64,000 bases of DNA from Dyadobacter chenwenxiniae (GCF_022869785.1 NZ_CP094997.1:1240001-1304000), one strand, 5' to 3'; positions 1 to 9,797 are shown, counted from the first letter of the stretch. The notes: generated from the sequence alone by a model not told the origin. A program made the numbers and translations.

Positions 1-1912
1 GGTCACCTCTTACTTTAACAAGCATGTAATTTGCCCAATAGGGGTTATATTGGATCACCAGCGGCTCTACTTTTGAATGCAGGGACGCAAAATTGAAATC
101 TTTAACCACGCCGACCACCGTGCCTGTGTCTGCGCCGACGACGAACGTTTCGCCAACCGGATTTTTAAGCCGATAGGATTTAACTGCTGCTTCGTTTAAT
201 ATAAATTCCGGATTGTCGATCTTGGGAAACTGTTTGTAAAAAGCTCTTCCTTCTTTAAGCTTGATCCCCAGCGCTGAAAACAACTTTTCGTCCGACCATA
301 AAACCCTGCTGCCGTCAGGAATACTTTCCCCGGTTGCCCTGTGTAATGGAGAAGCCGGATAACTTCCAAAACGTTCTCCGGGAAGGGTTGAGGTGGTTGC
401 AAAGGCTGCGATAGCCGGGTTTTTAGTCATTTGATCTGTCAGCGCTCCGAACTTTTCCCACATCTGATCGTACATAGTGATGCTGATAACCTGATCCTTA
501 TCAAAACCCAGGTTACGGTTATGAAAGAGCTGCATCTGCCGGTACACGATAATGGTGCTGAAAATCATAAATACAGAAACAACAAACTGAAATACGATCA
601 GTCCTTTCCTTACAATATTGACGCTTTGGCCTAACATTCTTTTCCCTTTCAAAGAAACCACAGGATTGAAGCGCGCCACAAACCAGGCAGGATAAAGACC
701 GGCAAAGAATGCAACAATGAGCATCAATAAGACCAGAGTTGCCAGGTTAGGCAGTGTCAGCACGTCAGAGAAGGCAAACCCTTCACCGGCAAGGTTGGTG
801 TAAAATGGGATACTTAGTTTAAACAACAATGCAGACAAGCTGTTCGCCAGAAGTGTGACAATAAAAGACTCACTCAGAAACTGCCGGATCAGCTGCGTCC
901 TGGTCGCACCAACGACCTTACGGAGCCCGATTTCTTTCATCCTGTTGAAAGCCAGCGCAGTGGAAATGTTGATAAAATTGATGGTCGCAACCAGAAGGAT
1001 GAACAGGGCAGCCATTGCAAAAATATACACGTATGTGATATCGCTGTTTGCTGACATTTCTTTTTCCAGTTTGGAATGCAGATGAATGTCTTTAATTGGC
1101 TGCAGATGCAAATGCCTGGTGGCGACTATCTGGCTCTCAGACTCACCCAGCGGCGCGTAAAACTTGGTTGCAAATGACGGGAATCCGGCTTCGAGCTTTT
1201 CTTTGGAAGCATCCTTCCGAAGCATGACGTAATGATAAAAACCCGACCAGTCAATGTTTTCCATTGACCTTTTGTCCAGATATCGATCAATTGTTGGAAT
1301 GGAAACAAGATAGTCGAAATGCAAGTGTGTGGGAAAGTCAAAGGCTTTGATGACACCCGTCACTTTCAGTGGTAACTTGTTACGGTCATCTATAATGATT
1401 TTGCCAAGCGGGTCTGTTTTTCCAAAATATTTGGCTGCCATTTCCTCCGTAACGACGATCGCATTGGCTTCGGTGAGCGCCGTTTTCGCATTGCCACTTA
1501 CAAATGGAAGGTCAAACATAGTAATTACGTCTGCATTTGCGAACAAGCCGCCTTTCTCTTCAAATCGCTTAACTTCCCCTGTCGGTCCGGTGTGGCTAAG
1601 CAGTTGATATGGGAACAGGCGATGCAGCCGCACACTTTGTTCAATTTGGGGGAATTGCTGATGTAAGGCGGGGCCTAACGGTGGTGGCGTAGCAGCCCAA
1701 TGACGGCTGTCCGCTCCTGTGCTCTCGAATGTGATACGGTAAATGCGGTCAGCTTTTGAAAAACCTTTATCATAACTCAACTCATGCCTGATGTGAAAAC
1801 CAATCAGAAGCGCTCCGGCTATCCCGATCGCGAGCCCGAAAATGTTGATCGATGAGAACGTTTTGTTCTTCCAAAGGTTACGCCAGGCGATCTTAATGTA
1901 GTTTTGAAGCAT
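1..1912 (-). CDS. FtsX/MacB-like ABC transporter permease, C-terminus cut by window edge
   Basis: An open frame runs from ATG at 1912 to base 1 without a stop, about 637 codons. It begins MLQNYIKIAWRNL, typical of the roughly 800-residue Bacteroidota permease family with two FtsX domains and MacB periplasmic core domains. A membrane segment lies at about residues 20-42, then a long periplasmic core. The first FtsX domain, near residue 300 onwards, carries the usual loop NRMKEIGLRKVVGA. The second core domain follows, and the last FtsX domain lies outside the window. No ATPase is encoded beside it, so the nucleotide-binding partner must be elsewhere. The family is linked to MacB/Lol-like export or stress release; the substrate cannot be inferred. 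It is a paralogue of the permease at 11298-13694. Confidence 0.9.
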   Translation of the reverse strand, partial: MLQNYIKIAWRNLWKNKTFSSINIFGLAIGIAGALLIGFHIRHELSYDKGFSKADRIYRITFESTGADSRHWAATPPPLGPALHQQFPQIEQSVRLHRLFPYQLLSHTGPTGEVKRFEEKGGLFANADVITMFDLPFVSGNAKTALTEANAIVVTEEMAAKYFGKTDPLGKIIIDDRNKLPLKVTGVIKAFDFPTHLHFDYLVSIPTIDRYLDKRSMENIDWSGFYHYVMLRKDASKEKLEAGFPSFATKFYAPLGESESQIVATRHLHLQPIKDIHLHSKLEKEMSANSDITYVYIFAMAALFILLVATINFINISTALAFNRMKEIGLRKVVGATRTQLIRQFLSESFIVTLLANSLSALLFKLSIPFYTNLAGEGFAFSDVLTLPNLATLVLLMLIVAFFAGLYPAWFVARFNPVVSLKGKRMLGQSVNIVRKGLIVFQFVVSVFMIFSTIIVYRQMQLFHNRNLGFDKDQVISITMYDQMWEKFGALTDQMTKNPAIAAFATTSTLPGERFGSYPASPLHRATGESIPDGSRVLWSDEKLFSALGIKLKEGRAFYKQFPKIDNPEFILNEAAVKSYRLKNPVGETFVVGADTGTVVGVVKDFNFASLHSKVEPLVIQYNPYWANYMLVKVRGD

Positions 1913-2118
1913 AGCAATATCGAATCTCGTTAAAGAATATCGCTACCACGTAAAAAAAGATGCCGAGGTGTTAAATGCTTGTAAATCAAAAAGAAAGCTT
2001 TTGATTGCGATTCGAAGATGTTCGATTTCGTACAGTGTATCTTAAAGGTGGACAACGCGAGGACAGACCTGCGGCATTTCTTTTAATTACAAAATCTTGT
2101 CATCGGTGAATATGCCTG

Positions 2119-2868
2119 TTAATGTTTGTGAGCCACAGAGTCGACCTTGTCAGTAATGACCAATTGTCTGACTTCTCCCTTTTCCCAGGCATTGGCTCCG
2201 GGAATAATCTCGGGCGTACGAATGTCTTTGCGGTGAAGCTTTTTCTGTGCTGAAGAAATATTGAACCGTTTGTCGCGATCGCGGAGGATGCCAGGGTTCA
2301 GTTGACCATCTTTGGTAAATCCCATCATGATCATTGGGGAACCTATGGGAAGTTCTTTCTCCTGGTCGGTATGCCAGGTGTGGATCGTTTTGCCATACGT
2401 GGAGACCAATTTTTCCATTAGTTCATGTTCGGCGACTTCCGGTATGCCCGGCGCAATGAGAGATCCCGAGCTGACTTCATGATGATGGCTGTGCCAAAGC
2501 TTTTTCTCTTCCGGTGCCAGGCGGGCGAACATCGGTGCAGTAATGATGTATTCGACGCCCATGATCTTTGCATCCTTTCCGTTGCCATCGAAAATAATTG
2601 CCTGGTACACATCATCATTAATCTGGTTCACATAGTGATGCGCCTCCATTTGCGAATTTATATTGCCATTGTAAAAGTGGAATCCATCCAGGTACGTGCT
2701 GAAACCTTTCAGTGGTGTCTTGTCTTGCATTAGCTCTGCCCCCGCATTCAGCGTTTTATCTTTTACCGTTTTCTCATCACCAGGGGCGTCTATATTAGAT
2801 GAGGAGTTTTTGCCGCCGCAACCCATTAGGGCAAGCGCCAGGATCCATACAGGAACGAATTTGTTCAT
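2119..2868 (-). CDS. DUF1264 (OBAP family) lipoprotein
   Basis: The 249-residue product opens with a lipoprotein signal ending LALALMGC, so Cys17 is probably lipidated. The body matches DUF1264, the family of plant oil-body-associated proteins and bacterial homologues: PLKGFSTYLDGFHFYNGN, then QMEAHHYV, then a His-rich stretch KKLWHSHHHEV and HTWHTDQ. The clustered histidines could bind metal, which is inference. No enzymatic role is established for the bacterial members. It lies 73 bp downstream of the DUF4142 gene on the same strand and may share its transcript. The neighbouring pair of small envelope lipoproteins suggests a stress or envelope role, but the sequence does not prove it. Confidence 0.85.
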   Translation of the reverse strand: MNKFVPVWILALALMGCGGKNSSSNIDAPGDEKTVKDKTLNAGAELMQDKTPLKGFSTYLDGFHFYNGNINSQMEAHHYVNQINDDVYQAIIFDGNGKDAKIMGVEYIITAPMFARLAPEEKKLWHSHHHEVSSGSLIAPGIPEVAEHELMEKLVSTYGKTIHTWHTDQEKELPIGSPMIMMGFTKDGQLNPGILRDRDKRFNISSAQKKLHRKDIRTPEIIPGANAWEKGEVRQLVITDKVDSVAHKH

Positions 2869-2941
2869 GGTTTTTGTCCGTTTGAAAGTTAAACTTGACC
2901 AGCTGCATTGGTCGACCTGGCGCTTTGCCCGACGGGACTGT

Positions 2942-3460
2942 CTACCAGAGCCAGTTTCTCAGCTTTTCAGCTTCCTCCAGATGGTGATGAAGTGTTGGCA
3001 GTTTGCCGCTGGCAAATGATTTGACTTCCTGGTCCTCGCCCAAAATGGTTTCTGTGTTGAACAGATCGATCGTTTCGACGTGGGAAACAACCATCATCAT
3101 CATGTAAGTAGAATCAAAAGCCATTCCGTTCATCGCCGCCAGACTGTCCAGTTTTTTTTGTTTGGGCATAGAAAGCATATCAGGCAGATCAACCATTTTT
3201 TTGCTGGCCAATGCTTTCAGTTCCTCACTTGCCTTGCTGTGGTCGGTTACCATATGGTGTCCGTACTTTCTGACAGAATCAACAACTGCCTTCATGGACG
3301 CCAATTCACCCGCTTTGATCTCGAATAGATTACCGTCTGCAGCTTTTATCATGAACTGCCTGTCTGCTTCGGAAACCATGCCGACGCCCTCGTGATCCGT
3401 GCAAGAGAAGAATGTGAAACCAAGTCCTGCGACTAAAAGAAAGAAAAATTGCTTTTTCAT
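2942..3460 (-). CDS. DUF4142 domain lipoprotein
   Basis: The 172-residue product has a lipoprotein signal ending GFTFFSC. It is followed by the all-helical DUF4142 domain: SEADRQFMIKAADGN near the start, a His-containing helix YGHHMVTDHSKASEEL, and the closing VSHVETIDLFN...HHHLEEAEKL. Members are common in soil Proteobacteria and Bacteroidota and resemble ferritin-like four-helix bundles; their function is unknown. Start ATG is at 3460, with no competing in-frame start ahead of the signal peptide. The DUF1264 gene follows on the same strand. The periplasmic location is inferred from the signal. Confidence 0.88.
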   Translation of the reverse strand: MKKQFFFLLVAGLGFTFFSCTDHEGVGMVSEADRQFMIKAADGNLFEIKAGELASMKAVVDSVRKYGHHMVTDHSKASEELKALASKKMVDLPDMLSMPKQKKLDSLAAMNGMAFDSTYMMMMVVSHVETIDLFNTETILGEDQEVKSFASGKLPTLHHHLEEAEKLRNWLW

Positions 3461-3681
3461 AAAAGATAAAGTTTAATAATGAATGAGAATTGATTAACAT
3501 TACTTTGGCGCAGGCGCTGATAAAAACTATGCCATGCGGCACTACTCAGCGATAATGTTATTTGAGAGATGGCCGATATGTATGATCAATTGGCCCGAAG
3601 GGTGCTTCCTGGCTGCATATTTAACACAGAGTTAATGTCCAAGCTGGGCGGTTCACCTATTTTAGACGTTTTGAAATCGTA

Positions 3682-4854
3682 ATGAGAAAAGTCAGAGCCG
3701 TTTTTTTTGCCGAAATCCTGATCCCCGACTTCGATGGTGCGTCAAGGACAATGTTTCAACTATTGGACAGGATCGATGCGAGTCAGTTTGACTTCCTTTT
3801 TGTGTGCGGCAGCGGACCGGATCGGGTCAATCAGTTCGATTGCATCAAAACACGCTCATTCAGCATCCCGCTCAACCCTAAATACAAACTGGCCGTTCCG
3901 TCATTTACGGCGGACGAAATCAAAAAGCAACTGGATCGTTTTAATCCGGATGTGATACATATCGCCACGCCGTCGCTCCTGGGGCATTTCGCCCTGGCAT
4001 ATGCCAATGATCGCGGGTTGCCGGTTATCAGCATTTATCACACCCATTTCCTGAGTTACATTGCCTATTATTTCAAGTATTTTCCATTTTTGATAAAACC
4101 ATTGGAAGACCGCCTTATCAGGGTCCAGAATGCATTTTACGGAGCGTGCAGGAAAGTGTATGTTCCCTCCCTAAGCCTGGCCGACGAACTTATCAAGACC
4201 GGAATGTCTGCGGGGAACTTCACGATCTGGCAGCGCGGCATTGATTCAAATTTATTTTCACCTGGAAAGAAAAATCCGGAATATCTGAGAAGTTTGACAG
4301 GTAATGCACTTCCTACGATCCTGTTTGCAAGCAGGCTGGTGTGGGAAAAAAACCTGGAAACATTGATCGCTACATTCAACATCTTGAAGGCGGACGGATT
4401 TGCATGCAATTGGGTGATTGCGGGGGATGGATCAGCTATGGAAAGTTGCGTGCGACAAATGCCCGAAGCGATTTTCGTGGGACAATTAGACCACGATGCC
4501 TTGGCGGTTCTTTACGCATCTGCATCCGTTTTTATTTTTCCGTCCCAGTCAGAAACTTTCGGCAATGTGGTGCTGGAAGCAATGGCATCGGGACTGGTTC
4601 CTGTTATCGCCGACGGCGGGGGGAGCAGGGATATGGTGATCGAGGGTTTCAATGGTTTCAAATGCGAGCCTGACAATGCACTTGCTTATGCTGAAAAAAT
4701 CCGGCTGCTCCTTGGCGACGCCGCATTGCAGCAGCAAATGTCCGCAAATGCCGTAAGCCATAGCAGGGCTTTTGATTGGGAACAGCTCGCGAAGATTTAC
4801 TTTCATGATCTTCATGAACTGGCAACTTCTGTTACTGAAAACCAGAAGGCTTGA
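3682..4854 (+). CDS. GT4-type glycosyltransferase (MgtA-like)
   Basis: The 390-residue protein has the GT-B fold of family GT4. The N-terminal acceptor domain begins AVFFAEILIPDFDGASRTM, and the C-terminal donor-binding domain contains FASRLVWEKN and the EX7E signature SETFGNVVLEAMASG (about residues 293-307). The opening and the IYHTHFLSYI segment resemble bacterial mannosyltransferases of glycolipid synthesis (MgtA-like); the sugar and acceptor are not certain. Its stop codon overlaps the TTG start of the next gene (TTGA at 4851-4854), so the two are translationally coupled. It is first in a three-gene glycoconjugate operon with the flippase-like protein and a second glycosyltransferase. 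It is probably cytoplasmic or peripheral to the inner membrane. Confidence 0.9.
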   Translation: MRKVRAVFFAEILIPDFDGASRTMFQLLDRIDASQFDFLFVCGSGPDRVNQFDCIKTRSFSIPLNPKYKLAVPSFTADEIKKQLDRFNPDVIHIATPSLLGHFALAYANDRGLPVISIYHTHFLSYIAYYFKYFPFLIKPLEDRLIRVQNAFYGACRKVYVPSLSLADELIKTGMSAGNFTIWQRGIDSNLFSPGKKNPEYLRSLTGNALPTILFASRLVWEKNLETLIATFNILKADGFACNWVIAGDGSAMESCVRQMPEAIFVGQLDHDALAVLYASASVFIFPSQSETFGNVVLEAMASGLVPVIADGGGSRDMVIEGFNGFKCEPDNALAYAEKIRLLLGDAALQQQMSANAVSHSRAFDWEQLAKIYFHDLHELATSVTENQKA

Positions 4855-5834
4855 AAAAGCGTCCGCATTATATAAAGATTATTAAGGCGGTGCTTCTGGT
4901 AAGCATGCTGGTGCTGCTGTGGCAATATGTAAAAGTGATCGATCCCCACCAGATACGGGCAGCATTAGCAAAAGTTGGCGCTGGTTTTGGATGGGTAATC
5001 CTCAGTACGATTGTGGCTTATGCATTGGGGACATTAGGCTGGTTGTATTGCTTTAAAGATTCCAGAGCGAGCATTCCAAAAATCGATTTATTTATGATCC
5101 GGCATGTCTGCGAAACGGTCGGCTTGTTTAATCCGGCGAGTTTTGCGGGTGGAGATATGCTTAAAATTGTTTTGTTAAAGCCCTATTCCGTGAGCCAACC
5201 AACGGTTGTGACCTCGGTGATCATATCCCGGCTACTGATGATCGTAAGTCAAATTTGCCTCCTGTTGCTGGCGGTTATCTGGTTTTCGCTTCAAGGCAAA
5301 ATGAATCCAGGCGTGTGGTTGCCGGGGACGTCTATCGTCGTCATTGCGATCATTTGCTTGTCCCTGGGTCTGATCATTTACAAATTATTGGCTTTTAACT
5401 GGCATGCCGAAAAGTATCCAAAGCTTTCGCGAATCCGTGCCGAGTTTGCAAACGTGCGTTCCGAGCTTATCCATTTTTATCGTTCCAGTCCGAAGGAACT
5501 GGCACTTGCCTTTCTTTTTTTTACGCTTCATTGGGTGGTGGGGTCGCTCGAATTCTATATTGTGTTAAAACTCTTCGGATATGATATCACGATTTTAGAC
5601 GGCCTGTTGCTGGATATGGGCGTTATTGTGGTCAAAGCTGCGGGCGCTTTTGTGCCAGGCCAGATCGGTGTGGAAGAGTTGGGGAATAAGGTCATGTTAT
5701 CGCTTGTTGGGATCAGCAGCATTCCGCTCTGGCTGTCTGTTTCGGCTTTGCGGAGGACCCGCCAGCTGATCTGGGTGCTGATAGGGGCCATTTTTTATTC
5801 TTTTTTTATATACAAAAAGCGGATATACTCCTGA
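4851..5834 (+). CDS. Lysylphosphatidylglycerol synthase-type transmembrane (flippase-like) protein
   Basis: The 327-residue protein is very hydrophobic, with about eight membrane segments. It matches the LPG_synthase_TM/UPF0104 family (the flippase half of MprF and AglD-like proteins). Visible family marks are NPASFAGGDMLKIVLLK near residue 95 and the late GAFVPGQIGVEELGNKVM near residue 270. The catalytic lysyl-transfer domain of MprF is absent, so it is a stand-alone membrane module. Start is TTG at 4851 overlapping the previous stop; there is no better in-frame ATG nearby. Sandwiched between two glycosyltransferases, it plausibly moves or organises the lipid-linked product across the inner membrane (inference). 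Confidence 0.87.
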   Translation: MKKRPHYIKIIKAVLLVSMLVLLWQYVKVIDPHQIRAALAKVGAGFGWVILSTIVAYALGTLGWLYCFKDSRASIPKIDLFMIRHVCETVGLFNPASFAGGDMLKIVLLKPYSVSQPTVVTSVIISRLLMIVSQICLLLLAVIWFSLQGKMNPGVWLPGTSIVVIAIICLSLGLIIYKLLAFNWHAEKYPKLSRIRAEFANVRSELIHFYRSSPKELALAFLFFTLHWVVGSLEFYIVLKLFGYDITILDGLLLDMGVIVVKAAGAFVPGQIGVEELGNKVMLSLVGISSIPLWLSVSALRRTRQLIWVLIGAIFYSFFIYKKRIYS

Positions 5835-5836
5835 TC

Positions 5837-7006
5837 ATGGAAATCTTGTTTGTCAGCCACAAATTCCCCCCTTCCGTTGGAGGGATGGAAATGCAAAGTT
5901 TCAAGCTGATCAACGGAATGGCTGAATATTGTAAGGTGCATCGCATTGTTTACGAAGGAAAGGGCACTGTTTGGCGTTTCTTTCTGGGTTTGAGAAGCAG
6001 CATTTTTAAGATGTGCAGAGATCATCCGGATATCACCGTTATCCATTTCAATGATGCCCTTCTGGCCACATTTTGCCTCAGTCATAAGGGCTATGAACAC
6101 CTGAAACGCACCGTCACGCTCCACGGACTTGATGTCGTTTTTCCTAGTCAACTTTACAGAAAATACGTTTTTCCCAGGTTTGACCGGTTCGATCTGTTCA
6201 TCGCGGTAAGCCGCGCCACCGCTGATCACGCCATAGCACTGGGCTTAAACCCGGACAAGGTTGTCGTTATCAACAACGGCGTCGATATTGAACCCCAATA
6301 TTCAGAGCACTACGCACAACCAACCGCGGAACTGCTGGAAAAATATGCAATTCCGGCTGGCCGTCTCCTGTTAGTGGGCGTTGGCAGACCGGTCAGGCGG
6401 AAAGGTTTTTCGTGGTTTATACGCGAAGTGGTCCGCAAGCTGGATCCCCGCTTTTTCGTGGTGCTGATCGGGCCATTCGACAACCAGCCAACATTTTTCG
6501 AACGGATATTGCCGCTCATTCCAGGCAAGGTGCGCGAACAGGTGATGTTGTTTCTGGGCTTTGGCTCGGACGCACAGGCGATCAGATCTTTGTTGAAGGA
6601 CCCGGATTTCAATCAGTCGGTCAGGCATTTGGGCAGGCTTCCTGCCGGGGACAAAAAGAGGCTGTTGCAAGCTTCCGCGGCCTTCATCATGCCTAACGTT
6701 CATGTCGACGGCGATATGGAAGGGTTCGGGCTGGTGTGTCTCGAAGCGGCCGTGGAGGGCGCACTCGTTTTCGCGGCAGACATTGATGGGATTCCGGACG
6801 CTATCCGGCACGGCAAAAACGGCTTTTTACTTCCAAGCCAAAATGCAGAAGGCTGGGCTGCAAAACTCAACGAGCTCGCTGCTGACAGCCGACTTTTGGG
6901 CGGGCAAAAGCAAGCTTTCCGGGACTTCACTATCGCCCATTATAGTTGGGACAAGATGGTAAAAGCTTATTTTGAGGCCTTTGAACATCTGTCTATGCAG
7001 GCATAG
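5837..7006 (+). CDS. Glycosyltransferase family 1/4 protein
   Basis: The 389-residue GT-B glycosyltransferase begins MEILFVSHKFPPSVGGMEM, the usual glycine-rich N-terminal loop of GT4 enzymes. The linker contains AVSRATADHAIALGL...VVINNGVD, and the donor site contains LVGVGRPVRRKGF and the EX7E motif MEGFGLVCLEAAVEG near residue 295. ATG 5837 lies 2 bp after the preceding stop, so the three genes 3682-7006 form one operon. Unlike the first enzyme, it carries an insert (about residues 215-255) between donor-site motifs. The acceptor is unknown; a lipid-linked glycan or surface glycolipid is likely from context. Confidence 0.9.
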   Translation: MEILFVSHKFPPSVGGMEMQSFKLINGMAEYCKVHRIVYEGKGTVWRFFLGLRSSIFKMCRDHPDITVIHFNDALLATFCLSHKGYEHLKRTVTLHGLDVVFPSQLYRKYVFPRFDRFDLFIAVSRATADHAIALGLNPDKVVVINNGVDIEPQYSEHYAQPTAELLEKYAIPAGRLLLVGVGRPVRRKGFSWFIREVVRKLDPRFFVVLIGPFDNQPTFFERILPLIPGKVREQVMLFLGFGSDAQAIRSLLKDPDFNQSVRHLGRLPAGDKKRLLQASAAFIMPNVHVDGDMEGFGLVCLEAAVEGALVFAADIDGIPDAIRHGKNGFLLPSQNAEGWAAKLNELAADSRLLGGQKQAFRDFTIAHYSWDKMVKAYFEAFEHLSMQA

Positions 7007-7046
7007 AAAGGAATTGACGGCATTGTTCAGTGCCCGGGAGTCTCCA

Positions 7047-8051
7047 TTAGTGATCTTTCTTGACGGGAAGCCGCGTTTCAGATAAATATTCGCGTTCAGG
7101 TTTGATACGCCAGGAGAATTCAGCGCTGACGGGATGATGGTCGGATAGGGGCAGGCCTTCTTTGGTATTAAAGATTTGATTTAAAAAAGAATAGCTGATG
7201 GTTTTGAGCTCGATCGTTTCGCTGCTTCGGTAGAATATTTTGTCAATTGTCTCGCAGCTGTCGGTTAAATTCAGGATGTTGGCAGCAGGAATGATTTTCA
7301 ATGGATCAGGCCGCTTTCCTTTCTTTTTGTGCATGACCCATGCATCTTGCAATTGGTTTTCTGCGGTTAGAATTTGAATATTATCATAGAAAAAACCGTA
7401 GCGGCCATTCAGGTCACCCATTAAAATAACCGCATTGCCCGAAGAGTGGTCGCGAATATAGGCAGACAATTGTTTGATGTTTTCGCGGCGGGCCGAAGCC
7501 GCGTGTAATGTATTATAAGCATTGGAATGAACATTGTAGAAATCAATGAAAACATTTGATGCGACCTGTATCTTGCTGTAAGTAAATCCCTTAGGCGTCA
7601 TGCAATCGGCTCCGGTGCAATTGTTCCATTTTACCCTGACGACGTTGCTGAGCGGAAATTTAGACAATGTGTTCAGACCATCTCCAAACGGCACGGGCCC
7701 CTTTGTTTCCGTCCGGTAATTGTGGACATCATCATTGTCGTACAGATCCGCGTGGTAATTGAAATCCTCCTGGACATGCACAATGTCAAATTGCCGCAGT
7801 TTTTTACCAATGGCTGCGATGCTGGCGGCTCTCGGCGTTTTTGCGCTGCAAATAATGGCTGGCAAACCGGCAATGTTATAGCTGATCGCTGAGAACTGTC
7901 CTTCTGTGTCCGCTTTTAAGAAACTGTTCTCTGCAATATGCAGGTCCGTTACACCCGACCCATTGGAGCGCTCCGTGCTGTTGCAGGTTAAAAGCAATAC
8001 CAAAAGTCCCCAAACATGCAAACGTTGTTTTCTTCTGTAAATATCTGGCAT
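7047..8051 (-). CDS. Endonuclease/exonuclease/phosphatase (EEP) family lipoprotein
   Basis: The 334-residue protein has a membrane-directed N-terminus ending LLVLLLTC, so Cys23 is a probable lipidation site. The EEP/DNase I-like fold follows: SYNIAGLP (active-site Asn), VHVQEDF (metal Glu), YNVHSNAY, MGDLNGR (Asp/Asn) and the terminal SDHHPVSAEF (catalytic Asp-His). All key catalytic positions are present. The family covers sphingomyelinases, inositol-phosphate phosphatases and nucleases. The export signal and the NNCTGADCM disulphide-like loop favour an extracytoplasmic phosphodiesterase over DNA repair (inference). It converges with the glycosyltransferase operon. Confidence 0.85.
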   Translation of the reverse strand: MPDIYRRKQRLHVWGLLVLLLTCNSTERSNGSGVTDLHIAENSFLKADTEGQFSAISYNIAGLPAIICSAKTPRAASIAAIGKKLRQFDIVHVQEDFNYHADLYDNDDVHNYRTETKGPVPFGDGLNTLSKFPLSNVVRVKWNNCTGADCMTPKGFTYSKIQVASNVFIDFYNVHSNAYNTLHAASARRENIKQLSAYIRDHSSGNAVILMGDLNGRYGFFYDNIQILTAENQLQDAWVMHKKKGKRPDPLKIIPAANILNLTDSCETIDKIFYRSSETIELKTISYSFLNQIFNTKEGLPLSDHHPVSAEFSWRIKPEREYLSETRLPVKKDH

Positions 8052-8166
8052 ACTGTTCCATATTGGTCGATGCCAAATTACAATTGCAGTATGTCCTCAA
8101 TGAAGAGCGGCTGTTATTGAATCATTAAATTTTATAAAAAAGCACTCTAAGCACGACCAAACCAAC

Positions 8167-9072
8167 TTAAAATGTAGTGCTTTTTGAAAGTTCCTGATCT
8201 GCACGACCAAGCGTTTTGCGGAAACTCGCGGGAGACGTGCCGATTGTTTTGCTAAACAGCCGGATAAAATATTTATGGTCTTCGAAACCGAGATGAAACG
8301 CTATTTCTTTCACACTTTTGGCCGTGTAAAACAGCAGCCGCTGCGCCTCGCGCAAAACCTCTTGCCTGATCAGCCACGTAGAAGAAAATCCGGTAATAGA
8401 CTTAACTGTGTCATTTAAGTAGCTCACTGTAATGTTCATCCGGGAGGCGTAATCAGCAGGTTTTTTCAATGTCTGAAAATTCGCCTTGACAAGGAGATTG
8501 AAATTTTTTACGATCTCAACGCCACGCAATGACACTGCCTGAATGCGTTCATTTTCCTGTAACTGAAACAGGTTTACGGTTCTGTAAAATAGGGAGTTGA
8601 GCAATGCCTGGACCAGTTGCTGCTGAAACTGAGCTTGTTGATCTTCGTTTACTGCGGCGGAAAGGAGGTGGAAGATCTGTCCAAACCATTCTTTATCAGC
8701 CTCATCCAGCTTGATTATAGCAATGTTGGCGAGCGAGTGTTCAATCACCATGCGGGCACTCTGGTCTATATACTTTGCATCAAAAGCAACAGCCCAGCCA
8801 CTGACCTGTTCGGCTTGCCGGAAGTCATGAACTTGTCCCGGACAAGATAGCAGGAGCGCAGGCTGGTCAATGTCCATCTCCTGAAAATCTACCATTCCTT
8901 GCACCGACCCGCATTCCAGAAAAAAACAAAAGTAATGATCATGGCGGTGTGGGCCCCTGACGCTATCCGGGATAGCCCCGAAATGATTTTTCTCAGAGAA
9001 TTGCATAATTTCAATTCCCGGCGCGCCCTGCTGCAAATGCCTGATTTCGATCTCTTGAGTTGTCATCTTCAT
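8167..9072 (-). CDS. AraC family transcriptional regulator
   Basis: The 301-residue regulator has an N-terminal cupin-like sensing domain (GPHRHDHYFCFFLECGS) and a C-terminal AraC DNA-binding domain of two helix-turn-helix units (about residues 190-290). The second recognition part reads SVKEIAFHLGFEDHKYFIRLFSKTIGTSPASFRK. It starts 6 bp after the stop of the siderophore-interacting protein and so sits second in that operon. A perfect 9-bp inverted repeat upstream of the operon (9823-9858) is a candidate binding site for autoregulation. The ligand is not evident. The 3' end of the gene overlaps one arm of a possible terminator hairpin (8137-8146 with 8176-8185). Confidence 0.92.
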   Translation of the reverse strand: MKMTTQEIEIRHLQQGAPGIEIMQFSEKNHFGAIPDSVRGPHRHDHYFCFFLECGSVQGMVDFQEMDIDQPALLLSCPGQVHDFRQAEQVSGWAVAFDAKYIDQSARMVIEHSLANIAIIKLDEADKEWFGQIFHLLSAAVNEDQQAQFQQQLVQALLNSLFYRTVNLFQLQENERIQAVSLRGVEIVKNFNLLVKANFQTLKKPADYASRMNITVSYLNDTVKSITGFSSTWLIRQEVLREAQRLLFYTAKSVKEIAFHLGFEDHKYFIRLFSKTIGTSPASFRKTLGRADQELSKSTTF

Positions 9073-9078
9073 CGTGAC

Positions 9079-9777
9079 CTATGCCCAAAACCCATAACCC
9101 TTAATCCTGGCATGTACTTTTGGATTCGATTTTAATTTGCTTTTCAGTGCTTTGGTCATGGAAACATTGCCTGCAATATAGATCGAATTATATTCCGTAA
9201 GCGCTTTGTTGTGACACCATTGCTCCATCATGTCGATGTCCTCGGCGCGCCCCGAACTTTTTATAAACCAAAATTCCGGGTTTTCCGCTTTGAATATTTC
9301 TGGAATCTCATAATCACCATGCACAAGTACGGCAACGTCCATCGGATGTTCACTTCTGTCCGTCAATTGCTTCAATGCCAGAAAATGCCCGAGCGCACTT
9401 GCATCTGCGAGACACAATACAGGACCTTTTGTTGAAGGAAGAGCTGCGGCATGTGCTGCACCAAACAAAATTTGATCGCCTGTTTTTAATGCCCGGACCC
9501 AGCGGCTGCCAGCCCCGGCGTGTCCGCTATCGATAAACATCGTGCATATACTCATTTCAGAGTTCCATAGCACAGGCGTATAATCTCGGTATTCGAGCTC
9601 GTCGACCTTGCACTTCAAGCGCTTAATGGAATCCCAGCTATCCATATCCACATCAGGAAGATAAAGATCAACTTCATGCATATCGGCTTCGGGCCAGACT
9701 CTTACCGCAATGACTGTGGCACTGCTCAACATCTTCTCCAATAAACCGGAGGCCGCTTTTTTTAATATATTAACCAT
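9079..9777 (-). CDS. Siderophore-interacting protein (FAD-dependent ferric-chelate reductase family)
   Basis: The 232-residue protein matches the SIP/ViuB family. An N-terminal FAD-binding barrel contains ELEYRDYTPVLW (the RxYT flavin motif) and HAGAGSRWVRALKTGD. The C-terminal NAD(P)H-type lobe contains LADASALGHFLAL and closes with IAGNVSMTKALKSKL and IKGYGFWA. Such proteins reduce ferric siderophores in the cytoplasm. It is somewhat shorter than typical 250-300-residue members. It leads an operon with an AraC regulator. A TACCTTTG box on the minus strand (9798-9805) is a likely -7 element. Iron-related function is inferred from the family; no siderophore receptor lies nearby. Confidence 0.87.
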   Translation of the reverse strand: MVNILKKAASGLLEKMLSSATVIAVRVWPEADMHEVDLYLPDVDMDSWDSIKRLKCKVDELEYRDYTPVLWNSEMSICTMFIDSGHAGAGSRWVRALKTGDQILFGAAHAAALPSTKGPVLCLADASALGHFLALKQLTDRSEHPMDVAVLVHGDYEIPEIFKAENPEFWFIKSSGRAEDIDMMEQWCHNKALTEYNSIYIAGNVSMTKALKSKLKSNPKVHARIKGYGFWA

Positions 9778-9797
9778 GCTACCTTTCTTTTTTTGAG